DNA of 64,000 nucleotides from Micromonospora rubida (GCF_009908295.1 NZ_JAAALO010000003.1:372001-436000), one strand, 5' to 3'. Positions 27,282 through 39,663 are shown, numbered from the stretch's first letter. Numbers and translations: made by a program. The notes: a model not told the origin generated them from the sequence alone.

Positions 27282-28129
27282 CGGTCGGCCGCCAGCAGCG
27301 CCGGCTCGCCGAGGCCCGCCGGGGCCCGGGAGAGCCGGATGTCCAGCCCTTCGGTACGCATCCGGCCCTCCAGGTGCAGGACCGCGTCGAGGCAGGCCAG
27401 CGCCGGGTAGGCGATGCCGTTCACGCCGGCCCAGATCGCGCCGGAGACCGGCACGGCCCAGGCCGGGTCGGTGAGGTCCACGAGGCCCAGCGCGCGCAGC
27501 CCGTAGAAGACGCCCAAGCCCAGCCCGACCCGGACGATCCACCAGGCCAGGTAGCCGAGGAGGCGGACGGCGGCGGCCCGGCAGCCGGCGCGCAGCGCGA
27601 GGGCGGCGGCGCGCAGCGGCGCCCGGGCGGCGGCGACCCGGTCCACGACCAGCGCCGACGCGACCGAGCCCAGCAGCGCCCAGGCGACCACCCAGCCCGG
27701 CCCGAGCAGGGCGGCCACGAGCATGACCGCGCCGACCCCGGCGGCCAGCAGCACGGTCGCCCCCGGCCGGGCCCCGGCGGGCCGGACCAGCTCGCCGGGG
27801 CCGGCGGTACGGCCCAGCAGCGCCGCACCGGCGGCCCGGGCGGCCGGGTTGCCGAGCAGCAGGACGATCACCGCCTCGGTGGCCGCCCCCACCGCCAACA
27901 ACCCCCAGTACGGGGGGAGCTGCCCGAGATGGAAGGCGAAGCCGGGCGGTCGGGCACCGGCGGCGACCCGCAGCGGGTGCAGCAGGAACTGCTCGGCGGT
28001 GGCGAGGACGAGCGCGGCCGGGATCAGCACCCGGGCGTGCCCGCGCAGCAGCAGGACGGCCGAGTCGAGCAGCTCCCCGACGGTCAGCGGCCGGCGCGGG
28101 AGCACGGCGGTCGGGCCGGCGTCTGGCAC
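27278..28129 (-). CDS. Multi-pass membrane protein of the MoxR operon
   Basis: A 283-residue, mostly Ala/Leu/Val protein with about six membrane segments. It opens with RRPLTVGELLDSAVLLLRGH, which resembles the membrane domain fused to glycerophosphodiester phosphodiesterases. No catalytic motif is seen. It is the first gene of the five-gene operon (membrane protein, DUF4129, DUF4350, MoxR, DUF58), all joined by 4-bp overlaps. GTG 28129 has GGGGAG 5 bp upstream. Confidence 0.8.
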   Translation of the reverse strand: MPDAGPTAVLPRRPLTVGELLDSAVLLLRGHARVLIPAALVLATAEQFLLHPLRVAAGARPPGFAFHLGQLPPYWGLLAVGAATEAVIVLLLGNPAARAAGAALLGRTAGPGELVRPAGARPGATVLLAAGVGAVMLVAALLGPGWVVAWALLGSVASALVVDRVAAARAPLRAAALALRAGCRAAAVRLLGYLAWWIVRVGLGLGVFYGLRALGLVDLTDPAWAVPVSGAIWAGVNGIAYPALACLDAVLHLEGRMRTEGLDIRLSRAPAGLGEPALLAADR

Positions 28130-28322
28130 GCGTACTCCCCGGGGACGGCTGGCGATGGCCGGGGCTCGGTGGCACCCGCACCGGTCATGGTGACACGACC
28201 CCGCGCGCTGGACGTGCGGTGGACGGCCAACCGGCAGTACCGTGCCGGGTGACGCCGATCCAGGCGAACCGCCGACGCCGTCAGGGTGACGCCGGTCCCA
28301 CCGAGACGAACGGGGATGGAAG

Positions 28323-28329
28323 TATAAAT
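28323..28329 (+). promoter_or_regulatory. AT-rich -10 element of mtrA, possibly leaderless
   Basis: TATAAAT lies 3 bp before the mtrA ATG in otherwise very GC-rich DNA. If it serves as the -10 box, transcription would begin at or next to the start codon. No -35 match and no convincing Shine-Dalgarno are seen. Confidence 0.4.
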
Positions 28330-28332
28330 CCC

Positions 28333-29022
28333 ATGAGAGCCCGGGTACTGGTGGTCGACGACGACCCCGCGCTCGCCGAGATGCTCGGCATCGTCCTGCG
28401 CAGCGAGGGCTTTCTGCCCTCGTTCGTCGCCGACGGGGAACGGGCGCTGGCCGCGTTCCGGGAAAACCGGCCCGACATCGTCCTGCTCGACCTGATGCTG
28501 CCCGGAATGAGTGGCATCGACGTGGCCCGGGCGATTCGCGGCGAGTCCGGCGTGCCGATCGTGATGCTCACGGCGAAGAGCGACACCGTCGACGTGGTGC
28601 TCGGGCTGGAGTCCGGCGCCGACGACTACGTGGTCAAGCCGTTCAAGCCCAAGGAGTTGGTGGCCCGGATGCGGGCCCGGCTGCGCCGGGGCGAGGACGT
28701 GGCGCCGGAGATGCTGACCATCGGGCCGCCCGGCAACCAGATCAGCATCGACGTTCCGGCGCACACCGTCAGCCGCAACGGCGAGGAGGTGAAGCTGACG
28801 CCGCTGGAGTTCGACCTGTTGGTCGCGCTCGCCCGCAAGCCCCGTCAGGTGTTCACCCGGGAGGTGCTGCTGGAACAGGTCTGGGGATACCGGCACGCCG
28901 CCGACACCCGGCTGGTCAACGTGCACGTGCAGCGGCTGCGGGCCAAGATCGAGCCGGACCCGGAGCGACCGGAAATCATCCTCACCGTCCGGGGCGTGGG
29001 CTACAAGGCCGGCACCGGATAG
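28333..29022 (+). CDS. mtrA: MtrA, OmpR-family response regulator
   Basis: A 229-residue two-component response regulator. The receiver domain (1-120) has acidic pocket Asp9/Asp10, phospho-acceptor Asp53 in LLDLMLPG, and the K of DDYVVKPFKPKEL. The C-terminal winged-helix DNA-binding domain (about 130-226) carries TPLEFDLLVALARKPRQVFTRE and VNVHVQRLRAKIE. MtrA controls cell division, wall metabolism and development in actinobacteria. It is followed 13 bp later by its kinase gene mtrB. Confidence 0.97.
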   Translation: MRARVLVVDDDPALAEMLGIVLRSEGFLPSFVADGERALAAFRENRPDIVLLDLMLPGMSGIDVARAIRGESGVPIVMLTAKSDTVDVVLGLESGADDYVVKPFKPKELVARMRARLRRGEDVAPEMLTIGPPGNQISIDVPAHTVSRNGEEVKLTPLEFDLLVALARKPRQVFTREVLLEQVWGYRHAADTRLVNVHVQRLRAKIEPDPERPEIILTVRGVGYKAGTG

Positions 29023-29035
29023 CCTGGGCCGTACT

Positions 29036-30790
29036 GTGACCACCTCCCCGACGTCCGGTCCCTCATCCACGGTCACCCGCCGGTCACCCGCCGTGCGGGA
29101 GCTGTGGCGTGTGCTGGCCGGGAGGGTGGCCCGGCTGGTCGCCGGCCTGCACCAGACCTGGCGCCGCTCGTTGCAGGTCCGGGTGGTGACCATCACGCTG
29201 GTCACCTCCAGCCTGCTCGTCGGCGGGTTCGCGTACCTGATCGCCGACAAGATCACCAACATCCTGATGGAGAACGCCGAGACCGACGTCCGGCTCCGGC
29301 TCAGCAGCGGCAGCGACTACGCGGCGAAGCAGCTCAGCCTCTACAGCCAGGCGCAGGAGGCCCAGCTCCAGGACACCATCGACGGCACGGTCAACTACCT
29401 GGCCGGCGGGGACCCGCAGCAGACCAGCGGGGTGGTGGTCGGGATCATCGCCGACGACTACACCGGCATCATCGAGCCGCGCTTCTCCCCGGACGTGGAG
29501 GTCGGCCCGCTGATCAGCCGCGAGCTGCGGGCCGCGGTCGCCGGGGGCAACATCGCCAGCCAGATCCGCACCGGCCGACTGGCCGCCGACCCCACGAAGT
29601 ACCTGGTGTACGGCTCGCCGGTGCCGACCAGCTTCGGCCAGGTGGAGCTGTACTACCTGGTGCCACTGACCCGCCAGGACGCCACGGCGGCGGACGCCCG
29701 GGCCACCGTGGTGGCTACCGGGGCGGCGCTGGTGCTCCTGCTCGGCCTGCTGGCCGCCCTGGTCACCCGGCTGGTGGTGACGCCGGTGCGGGTGGCCGCC
29801 CGGACGGCCCAGCGGCTCTCCGCCGGCCTGCTCGACCAGCGGATGGCGGTCAACGGGGAGGACGACCTGGCGCTGCTGGCCGCGTCGTTCAACCAGATGG
29901 CCACCAACCTGCAACGGCAGATCCTCCGGCTGGAGGAGATGTCCCGGTTGCAGCGCCGCTTCACCTCCGACGTCTCCCACGAGCTGCGTACCCCGCTGAC
30001 CACGGTCCGGATGGCCGCCGACCTGATCTTCGCCGAGCGGGACGAGTTCGACCCGGCGGTGGCCCGCAGTGCCGAGCTGCTCCAGGCCGAGCTGGACCGG
30101 TTCGAGGAGCTGCTCACCGACCTGCTGGAGATCAGCCGCTTCGACGCCGGGTTCGCCATGCTGGACGCCGAGCCGACCGACCTGGTGCCGGTGGTGCACC
30201 GGGTCGCCGACCGGCTGGCCGGGCTGGCCGAGCGGGTCGGGGTGGCCATCGAGCTGGACGTGCCCGACGCCCCGGTGATCGCCGAGGTGGACCCGCGCCG
30301 GGTCGAGCGGGTGCTGCGCAACCTGGTCGGCAACGCCGTCGAGCACGGCGAGGCCAAGCCGGTCCTGATCACCCTCGGGCACGACCAGACGGCGGTCGCG
30401 ATCACCGTCCGGGACCACGGGGTGGGGCTCAAGCCGGGCGAGGAGAAGCTGGTCTTCAACCGGTTCTGGCGGGCCGACCCGTCCCGGGCCCGGCAGACCG
30501 GGGGCACCGGTCTCGGCCTGTCCATCAGCCTGGAGGACGCCCGGCTGCACGGCGGCTGGCTGGAGGCGTGGGGCGCGCCGGGCCAGGGCGCCCAGTTCCG
30601 GCTCACCCTGCCGGCCCGGGCCGGCGACCGGCTGACCACGTCCCCGCTGCGGCTGGTCCCCGGCGACGCGGCGCTGCCGTTCGGTGGCCCCCGGGACGGC
30701 GGGCTGCTCGCCATCGGCTCCGGCACCGGGGGCGCGCTGGCCATCGGGCCCGCCCCGGCCAACGGCGACCGCGCGGAGGTGGGGTCGTGA
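29036..30790 (+). CDS. mtrB: MtrB, sensor histidine kinase
   Basis: A 584-residue membrane kinase with two membrane helices (about 54-74 and 222-245) flanking an extracytoplasmic sensor domain and a HAMP linker. The dimerisation box SDVSHELRTPL has phospho-His315. The ATPase domain carries NLVGNAVEHGE (N box), RDHGVGL, and GTGLGLS (G box). It phosphorylates MtrA. GTG 29036 lies 13 bp after mtrA. The stop overlaps lpqB by 3 bp (GTGA context at 30787-30790). Confidence 0.97.
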   Translation: MTTSPTSGPSSTVTRRSPAVRELWRVLAGRVARLVAGLHQTWRRSLQVRVVTITLVTSSLLVGGFAYLIADKITNILMENAETDVRLRLSSGSDYAAKQLSLYSQAQEAQLQDTIDGTVNYLAGGDPQQTSGVVVGIIADDYTGIIEPRFSPDVEVGPLISRELRAAVAGGNIASQIRTGRLAADPTKYLVYGSPVPTSFGQVELYYLVPLTRQDATAADARATVVATGAALVLLLGLLAALVTRLVVTPVRVAARTAQRLSAGLLDQRMAVNGEDDLALLAASFNQMATNLQRQILRLEEMSRLQRRFTSDVSHELRTPLTTVRMAADLIFAERDEFDPAVARSAELLQAELDRFEELLTDLLEISRFDAGFAMLDAEPTDLVPVVHRVADRLAGLAERVGVAIELDVPDAPVIAEVDPRRVERVLRNLVGNAVEHGEAKPVLITLGHDQTAVAITVRDHGVGLKPGEEKLVFNRFWRADPSRARQTGGTGLGLSISLEDARLHGGWLEAWGAPGQGAQFRLTLPARAGDRLTTSPLRLVPGDAALPFGGPRDGGLLAIGSGTGGALAIGPAPANGDRAEVGS

Positions 30791-32598
30791 CGCCGCGTCG
30801 CAGGCTCGCCGCGCCCCTCGCCGGGCTGCTCCTGCTCACCGGGATCACCGGCTGCGGCATCCCCAAGGAGTCCGAGGTCAGGGTCGACGGGCAGGTGACC
30901 GCCGCCAGGTCCGGCTCGTCGAGCTACCGCCGGGACGAGCCACCGGGCCCCGCCGCCAGCGGCACCGACCGCAAGGCCTTCGTCACGAACTTTCTCTCCG
31001 CCGCCGCCGGTGAGGCGGACCGGGCCTACTACCGGGTCAAGCAGTTCGTCGCCCCGGACGGGCGCGGCCGGATCCAGGAGAAGCAGCCCAGCGAGGTGGC
31101 TCTCACCGTGGTGCGACTGCGCGAGACGCCGGTGATCACCGAGACCACGGACGGCATCAAGGTCACCCTCCGGGTGCAGCAGGTCGGCCTGTTGCGCGCC
31201 GACGGCACGCTGGTGCCGCCGGTGGCCACCGACACCGAGTACCGGTTCAAGCTGAGCGCCGCCCGGGAGGACAAGCCAGACGCCGGCTGGTACGTCAAGG
31301 ACCCGCCGCCGAACGTGCTGCTGCTCAGCGACGACGCGCTGCGGCAGTACTACCAGCCCCACACCGTCTACTTCTGGAACACCGACCGCACCCGGCTGGT
31401 GCCCGACCAGCGCTACCTGCCCCTGGCCGTGCCCGACGAGCGGCGGGTCACCGAGGTGGTGAAGTGGCTGACGGCCGGGCCGTCGGAGTGGCTGGGGTCG
31501 GGGACGCGCCGGCTGCCGGACGGCACCCGGCTGATCAACAACGCGACCGAGTCGGACGGGCAGTGGGAGGTCAACCTCGACATGCCCGTCGACGCGGACG
31601 ACAAGCGGGTCGAGCAGTTCGTCGACCAGCTCGCCTGGTCGCTGCCGGAACTGGACGGCCGACTGGAGCTGAAGATCCACAACCAGTCCCGGAAGAAGGT
31701 GCCCGACCTCGCCGCGCACCGCCGGGCGAATCCGGCGTACCCGGTCACCGGCGACCCGCAGCGGTTCTGCGTCTACGACGGGGCGGTCCACCCGCTCGCC
31801 TTCGCCGGCGAGGCGAGCGGCCGGGTGCCGGTCGTGGCGGCGTACAACAAGGGTGTCGTGTCGGCCGGGTTCAGCCGCTCCGGCGACGCGGTGCTGGCCG
31901 CCCTGGTGACCGCCGGGCCGGACCAGCGGCAGCGGCTCACGGTCGGCGCCGGGGCGGAGCCGGTCAGCGTCTTCCAGCGCAACCCCCGGTCGTACGCCTC
32001 GATGGGTCGGCCGGTCTGGCTGCGCTCGCCCGACCCGGAACGCCCGCAGGGGCTGGTGGTGGCAGACGGCCTGCTCTACCGGTTCGACGGGAACGCCCAG
32101 CTCCGGGAGCTGCCGCTGACCGTCGAGGGCGAGGTGACGGCGGTGGCCGCCTCGCTGGACGGGCACCGGATCGCGGCGATCGTCGGAGGCGGCCTGTACG
32201 TCGCGGCGGTCAACCTGAACGGCGGTGTGGTCTCCGTGGGCCCGGCCCGCCGGCTGGTCACCTCGCTGACCGACCTCTCCGCGGTCGACTGGGCGACGGA
32301 GAACAGCCTGGACCTGGCCGGGTCGGTGGGGCGGCCGGCGGTCTACCAGATCAGCGTGGACGGGGCCCTGGAGACGGCGCTGCGCAACGACGTCGGTGCC
32401 CGGGTGACCCACCTGTCGACGTACCCGCTCAACCCGGTGGCGCCGTTCTCCAGCGGGAACCTGATGTACGAGGCGAACGGGGTGGCGTACCGGAACAACC
32501 CGTTCGACACCATCAAGCGGGACCAGGTGCTGGAGGTGACCCCCCCGCCGGCCGGGGTACGGGCCGGCAACCCGACCGCCCCGTTCTTCCTCTACTGA
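30787..32598 (+). CDS. lpqB: LpqB, lipoprotein modulator of MtrAB
   Basis: A 603-residue lipoprotein with signal and lipobox (LLLLTGITGCGIP). A GerMN-type domain (about 210-320, TEVVKWLTAGPSEWLG) and a C-terminal beta-propeller-like domain follow. LpqB interacts with the MtrB sensor domain in mycobacteria. GTG 30787 overlaps the mtrB stop, a strong sign of coupling. The order mtrA-mtrB-lpqB-comF-hpf-secA is the conserved actinobacterial one. Confidence 0.95.
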   Translation: MTPRRRLAAPLAGLLLLTGITGCGIPKESEVRVDGQVTAARSGSSSYRRDEPPGPAASGTDRKAFVTNFLSAAAGEADRAYYRVKQFVAPDGRGRIQEKQPSEVALTVVRLRETPVITETTDGIKVTLRVQQVGLLRADGTLVPPVATDTEYRFKLSAAREDKPDAGWYVKDPPPNVLLLSDDALRQYYQPHTVYFWNTDRTRLVPDQRYLPLAVPDERRVTEVVKWLTAGPSEWLGSGTRRLPDGTRLINNATESDGQWEVNLDMPVDADDKRVEQFVDQLAWSLPELDGRLELKIHNQSRKKVPDLAAHRRANPAYPVTGDPQRFCVYDGAVHPLAFAGEASGRVPVVAAYNKGVVSAGFSRSGDAVLAALVTAGPDQRQRLTVGAGAEPVSVFQRNPRSYASMGRPVWLRSPDPERPQGLVVADGLLYRFDGNAQLRELPLTVEGEVTAVAASLDGHRIAAIVGGGLYVAAVNLNGGVVSVGPARRLVTSLTDLSAVDWATENSLDLAGSVGRPAVYQISVDGALETALRNDVGARVTHLSTYPLNPVAPFSSGNLMYEANGVAYRNNPFDTIKRDQVLEVTPPPAGVRAGNPTAPFFLY

Positions 32599-32607
32599 GC
32601 GGGCGCA

Positions 32608-33330
32608 GTGCGCGGCGTCGTCGGCGGGCTCTGGGCGGACCTCACCGACCTGGTGCTGCCGGTGGAGTGCGCCGGCTGCCGGGACCGCACGGCGACCGTC
32701 CGGCGCGGGTTCTGCCCCCAGTGCGTGGCGGTGCTGGAGGCGCTGGTCCCCCGCCCCGTACGTCCCACCCCCGCCCCGGCCGGCCTGCCGCCGTGCGTCG
32801 CCCTCGGCCCGTACGCCGGGCCGCTGCGGGAGGCGCTGCTGGCGTACAAGGAGCGGGGTCGGCACGGGCTGGCCCGGCCGCTGGGCGGGTTGCTCGCGGA
32901 GGTGGTGGCCGACGCGGTGGGCGGGACGCGGCCGGTGCTGTTGGCCCCGGTGCCGGACACGGCGGCGGCGGCCCGCGCCCGGTACGGCGACCACCTGGGC
33001 CTGCTGGCGCGGCACGCGGCGGTCCGGCTGCGCCGGGCCGGGTGGCCGGTGCGGGTGTCCCGGCCGCTGCGGGCGCTGCCCCGGCCGGACTCGACCACCC
33101 TGGACCGCGCCGGCCGCGCCCGGGCGGTGGAGTCGGCGTTCCGCCCCCGTTCCGGGGCGGCCGTGCCCAGGCCCCGCGCCGGCACGCCGATGCCGGTGGT
33201 CGTGCTGCTCGACGACATCGTCACCACCGGGGTCACCCTGGCCGCCGCCGGCCGGGCGCTCAGCGCGATCGGCCTGTCACCGCAGGTCGCCGCAGTGCTC
33301 GCCGCAACGGAGAAACGGCACGGTCGATGA
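32608..33330 (+). CDS. comF: ComF-family phosphoribosyltransferase-like protein
   Basis: A 240-residue ComF/amidophosphoribosyltransferase-fold protein with an N-terminal double zinc-binding part (ECAGC, FCPQC) and the PRPP-loop motif VLLDDIVTTGVT near the C-terminus. The family is linked to DNA uptake in naturally competent bacteria, but its biochemical role is unsettled. It starts 9 bp after lpqB. Confidence 0.9.
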   Translation: MRGVVGGLWADLTDLVLPVECAGCRDRTATVRRGFCPQCVAVLEALVPRPVRPTPAPAGLPPCVALGPYAGPLREALLAYKERGRHGLARPLGGLLAEVVADAVGGTRPVLLAPVPDTAAAARARYGDHLGLLARHAAVRLRRAGWPVRVSRPLRALPRPDSTTLDRAGRARAVESAFRPRSGAAVPRPRAGTPMPVVVLLDDIVTTGVTLAAAGRALSAIGLSPQVAAVLAATEKRHGR

Positions 33331-33581
33331 CGGTTCGTGTTTTGTGTTTCACCCGACCGTGTCCATCCTGTGAAAGTTCTGAGCCTTTCCGCGTCGGGGG
33401 GTGACTGGCGGACGAACAGGGGTTAGCGTTTTCGTGTCGGGGGTAGGAAGGTATTCCCCACCCGCCCCCGGCGGTGAAAGGAGGCGGAGCCGCACTGACC
33501 CGGCCGACGCCGCACGGGCTTTCCAGAGGGCGAGCCGGCCGGGATTTCCGAATCGAAGGCCGTCCGAACAAGGGAGGTCAC

Positions 33582-34211
33582 GTGGACATCGTGGTCAAGG
33601 GCCGCAACGTCGAGGTTCCGGATCATTACCGGGTGCACGTAGCCGAGAAGCTCGCGAAGATCGAACGTTACGATCATAAACTTATTCGTGTTGACGTCGA
33701 GTTGTTCCACGAGCGCAATCCACGCCAGTCCGACCATTGCCAACGGGTCGAGATAACGTGCGTTTCCCGTGGTCCGGTGATTCGGGCCGAGGCCTGCACC
33801 GACGATTTCTACAGCGCGCTCGACGCCGCGATCGCGAAGCTGGACAACCGGCTGCGCCGGGCAGCGGACCGTCGCCGGGTCCACCGGGGCCGGCACGCAC
33901 CGATCTCGGTCGCGGCGGCCACCGCCGACCTGCCGGTGGCGGATCTCGGGTCTCCCGTCGAGGCCCTCGACGGCTCGCGAACGGCCACCGCCGTGGCGGA
34001 ACGGGTCGAGGAGGAGCACGACGACCAGCCCTGGCACATCGCCCGGGCGAAGGTGCACCCCGCCGAGCCGATGACCGTCGACGACGCGCTGTTCCAGATG
34101 GAGCTGGTCGGGCACGACTTCTACCTGTTCCACGACAAGGAGTCCGGCCGCCCCAGCGTCGTCTACCGCAGGCACGCCTACGACTACGGAATCATCTCCC
34201 TCGACGCCTGA
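33582..34211 (+). CDS. hpf: Long-form ribosome hibernation promoting factor
   Basis: A 209-residue long HPF. The N-terminal ribosome-binding domain (about 1-100) starts VDIVVKGRNVEVPDHYR and has DDFYSALDAAIAKLDNRLRR. A linker and the C-terminal dimerisation domain (about 150-209) follow, with MTVDDALFQMELVGHDFYLF and VVYRRHAYDYGIISL. It dimerises 70S ribosomes into inactive 100S particles during starvation or stress. GTG 33582 follows AGGGAGG by 4 bp. The 251-bp upstream gap probably holds its own stress promoter, but I cannot fix the boxes. Confidence 0.95.
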   Translation: MDIVVKGRNVEVPDHYRVHVAEKLAKIERYDHKLIRVDVELFHERNPRQSDHCQRVEITCVSRGPVIRAEACTDDFYSALDAAIAKLDNRLRRAADRRRVHRGRHAPISVAAATADLPVADLGSPVEALDGSRTATAVAERVEEEHDDQPWHIARAKVHPAEPMTVDDALFQMELVGHDFYLFHDKESGRPSVVYRRHAYDYGIISLDA

Positions 34212-34245
34212 CCCCGGCCGGCCGTTCCCCGCTGGCCCGCACGGG

Positions 34246-35364
34246 TCAGCGGGGAACGTCGGTGGCGAGCAGGCCGTAGATGAGAGAGTCGACGCGGGTG
34301 CCGTCCGGGCCGGGCAGCCGGCCGCGCAGCAGGCCCTCGCGGGAGAAGCCGGCCTTCTCCAGCACCCGCTGCGAGGCCACGTTCTCGGGGCGGGTGCCCG
34401 CCCAGATCCGCGCGATCCCGACCTCGTCGAACGCCCAACCGGCGACGAGGCGGGCCGCCCGGGTGGCCAGGCCCCGGCCCCGCCCGGCGGGCAGCATGCT
34501 GTAGCCGATCATCGCCTGCCCGGTCGCCGGCTCGTCGTGGTGCAGCATGCAGCCGCCGACCAGTTCGCCCGTCGCGGCATCCAGGATGGCCAGGTCGGCG
34601 GCGAACCCGGCCAACCAGCGGCTCTCCGCGAGGCGGCAGCGCCGCTCGATGTCGGCGAGCGACGGCGGCTCCGGCGGGACCCGGTTGGCGATCACCTCGG
34701 GCCGGCTGTGCAGCCGGTACATCCCCGCCGCGTCGTCCGCCCCGACCGGGCGTAGGGCCACCACGCCGTCGGTGAGCCGGCCGCCGGGCAGGTCGGGCAG
34801 GGTCCGGGTCACGGGGCCGGGCGGGTCGTCGGCCAGCCGCACCCAGCAGACGAGGTCGTGCCGGCCGCCGTCGCGGGCCTGGGTCGCCGCGCGGCGTACC
34901 CCCTCGTGCCGGAAGCCGGCGGCGAGCGCGACCCGCTGGCTGGCCGCGTTCACCGGGTGGGTTGACAACTCCAGCCGGGCCGCGCCGTGCGCGAACGCCG
35001 CCGCGGCCAGCGCCCGGGTCGCGGCCGTGGCCACCCCGCGCCCGCGCGCCCACGGCGCGACCCAGTAGCCGATCTCCGCCTGGCCCCGCACCGGAACCGG
35101 GTTGCTCAGGCCGATGCTGCCGAGCAGCCGGTCGGTCGCCGGATCCGCGACCGCGTACGCGGCCCCGCCGGCGGCCCGGGCCGCCGGGGCGCCCTCGGTG
35201 ATCCACCACTGGGCGTCGGCCTCGGTGTACGGGGCCGGCAGGCCGGGCAGGAACCGCTGGGTGATCGGGTCGGAGCACGCCGACGTGGTGTCCGCGATGT
35301 CGTCGACGTGGAACGGCCGCAGCCGGACTCCCTCGGCCTCGACGGTGCCGGGCAACGCCCTCAT
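34246..35364 (-). CDS. Tandem (two-domain) GNAT N-acetyltransferase
   Basis: A 372-residue protein made of two RimJ/RimL-like GNAT domains in a row (about 1-180 and 190-372). Each has its acetyl-CoA loop: EIGYWVAPWARGRGVAT in the first, MIGYSMLPAGRGRGLAT in the second. Each also has the NAASQRVALAAGF / NVASQRVLEKAGF helix. GNAT enzymes move acetyl from acetyl-CoA to an amine; the substrate is unknown. Its ATG overlaps the stop of the upstream paralogue (ATGA). Confidence 0.9.
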   Translation of the reverse strand: MRALPGTVEAEGVRLRPFHVDDIADTTSACSDPITQRFLPGLPAPYTEADAQWWITEGAPAARAAGGAAYAVADPATDRLLGSIGLSNPVPVRGQAEIGYWVAPWARGRGVATAATRALAAAAFAHGAARLELSTHPVNAASQRVALAAGFRHEGVRRAATQARDGGRHDLVCWVRLADDPPGPVTRTLPDLPGGRLTDGVVALRPVGADDAAGMYRLHSRPEVIANRVPPEPPSLADIERRCRLAESRWLAGFAADLAILDAATGELVGGCMLHHDEPATGQAMIGYSMLPAGRGRGLATRAARLVAGWAFDEVGIARIWAGTRPENVASQRVLEKAGFSREGLLRGRLPGPDGTRVDSLIYGLLATDVPR

Positions 35365-36530
35365 GCCAGGTCCCCGGGGAGCAGGGCGGCGACCCAGAGG
35401 TCGCCGCGGGTGCCGTCGCGGGTGGGCAGCGCCGCCCGGGCCACGCCCTCCATGACGAAGCCGGCCTTCTCCGCCGCCCGGCGGGAGGCGGTGTTGCCGA
35501 CCAGCGCCCGCCACTCGACCCGGGCCAGGCCGAGGGTGGTGAAGCCCCAGGCGGCCAGGGCGGCGGTCGCGGCCGGCGTGTACCCCCGGCCCCGGGCGCG
35601 TGGCGCGGTCATGAAGCCGACCATGCCCTGCACCGGGTCGGCGGGGGAGATCCGCAGGTCGATCGAGGCGAGGTACCGGTCGTCGCCGTCGGCGACGGTG
35701 AAGAACGCCCCCGTGCCGCGCGCCCACGTCGCCTCGGCGATGTCCCGCTTGAACCCCTCGGCGTGCGTCCGCTCGTACGGGGCCGGCACCGTGGTCCACT
35801 CGATCGTGTGCGGGTCGCGGCAGGTCTCGGTGATCGCGTCCAGGTCGCGCTCCTCGATCGGCCGCAGCCGCAGCTCCCCGGCCCCGACGGTGGCGAACAG
35901 GGTGGGCTGCGCCCGGCCGAAGACGGCGGCCCGGCGGGCGTCCAGGGTTTCCGGTCCGGCAGGCCCGGGGTCGCCCGGCGCGGGCAGTTCGCCGGGGAGC
36001 AGGGAGCCGATCCAGGCCTCCCGCCGGCCGTCGGGCGCCGGGTGGGCCAGCCGCAGCTCGCCCTCGACCCGGAACCCGGCGCGCAACGCGGCCAGCCGGG
36101 AGGCGTGGTTGCCGATCTCGGCCTGCCAGATCAGCCGGCGCAGCCCGAGCGCGTCGAACGCCCACCGGGCGACGGCCCGGGTGGCCCGGGCGGCGACGCC
36201 CCGGCCCCGGGCCCAGGGGGCCACCCAGTAGCCGATCTCACCGGTGCCGGCCGCCTTGTCCAGCGCCACCAGGCCGCAGGAGGCCAGCAGTTCCCCGGTG
36301 GCGGCGTCGCAGACGGCGAACGGGGTGCCGGTGCCGTCGCGCCAGGCCGCCGCGCCGAGTTCGGTGACGAAATCCCGGGCATGTTCGGGCAGGTACGGGC
36401 GAGGTACGGTGGTCCAGCGCTGGATGTCCGGATCCTGGCAGGCGCGGTGCACGGCGTCAGCGTCGGTCGCCTGCCAGGGCCGCAGCCGCAGACCGTCCTC
36501 GGTGAGTTCCACGGGTTCCACCCGAGCCAT
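35361..36530 (-). CDS. Second tandem GNAT N-acetyltransferase, paralogue of its neighbour
   Basis: A 389-residue double-GNAT protein. Domain one has EIGYWVAPWARGRGVAARATRAV and NHASRLAALRAGF. Domain two has MVGFMTAPRARGRGYTPAATAAL and NTASRRAAEKAGF. It precedes and overlaps the other double-GNAT gene, so four GNAT domains are made from one message. It is divergent from secA with 160 bp between. No clear Shine-Dalgarno precedes ATG 36530. Confidence 0.9.
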   Translation of the reverse strand: MARVEPVELTEDGLRLRPWQATDADAVHRACQDPDIQRWTTVPRPYLPEHARDFVTELGAAAWRDGTGTPFAVCDAATGELLASCGLVALDKAAGTGEIGYWVAPWARGRGVAARATRAVARWAFDALGLRRLIWQAEIGNHASRLAALRAGFRVEGELRLAHPAPDGRREAWIGSLLPGELPAPGDPGPAGPETLDARRAAVFGRAQPTLFATVGAGELRLRPIEERDLDAITETCRDPHTIEWTTVPAPYERTHAEGFKRDIAEATWARGTGAFFTVADGDDRYLASIDLRISPADPVQGMVGFMTAPRARGRGYTPAATAALAAWGFTTLGLARVEWRALVGNTASRRAAEKAGFVMEGVARAALPTRDGTRGDLWVAALLPGDLA

Positions 36531-36653
36531 CGTGCCGGATCGTTCGCGCTGGGCGTAACCGGATATCCAGCCGCCGGCTCGTTGTCCGAGTGTTATGTCG
36601 GTTTCGGCAGATCGGACCGCCGCCACCAGTGACCATCGGGCCGACGGAGCGCC

Positions 36654-36659
36654 TACGAT
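36654..36659 (+). promoter_or_regulatory. Possible secA -10 box
   Basis: TACGAT lies 31 bp before the secA start codon; the -35 region (around TGACCA, 36630) is weak. Confidence 0.35.
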
Positions 36660-36690
36660 GGGTCGAGACTGTCTAGGGGAGCGTTGATCC

Positions 36691-39612
<2,922 letters not shown>

Positions 39613-39663
39613 CCCGTCCGGCGTCGCCGACAACGGCACCCGTCCCACCCACCAGAGAACACC

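Noticed and set aside
29653..33015. Long minus-strand frame opposite mtrB and lpqB
   Set aside because: Antisense shadow; no ribosome site or domains, and the plus strand genes are unambiguous.
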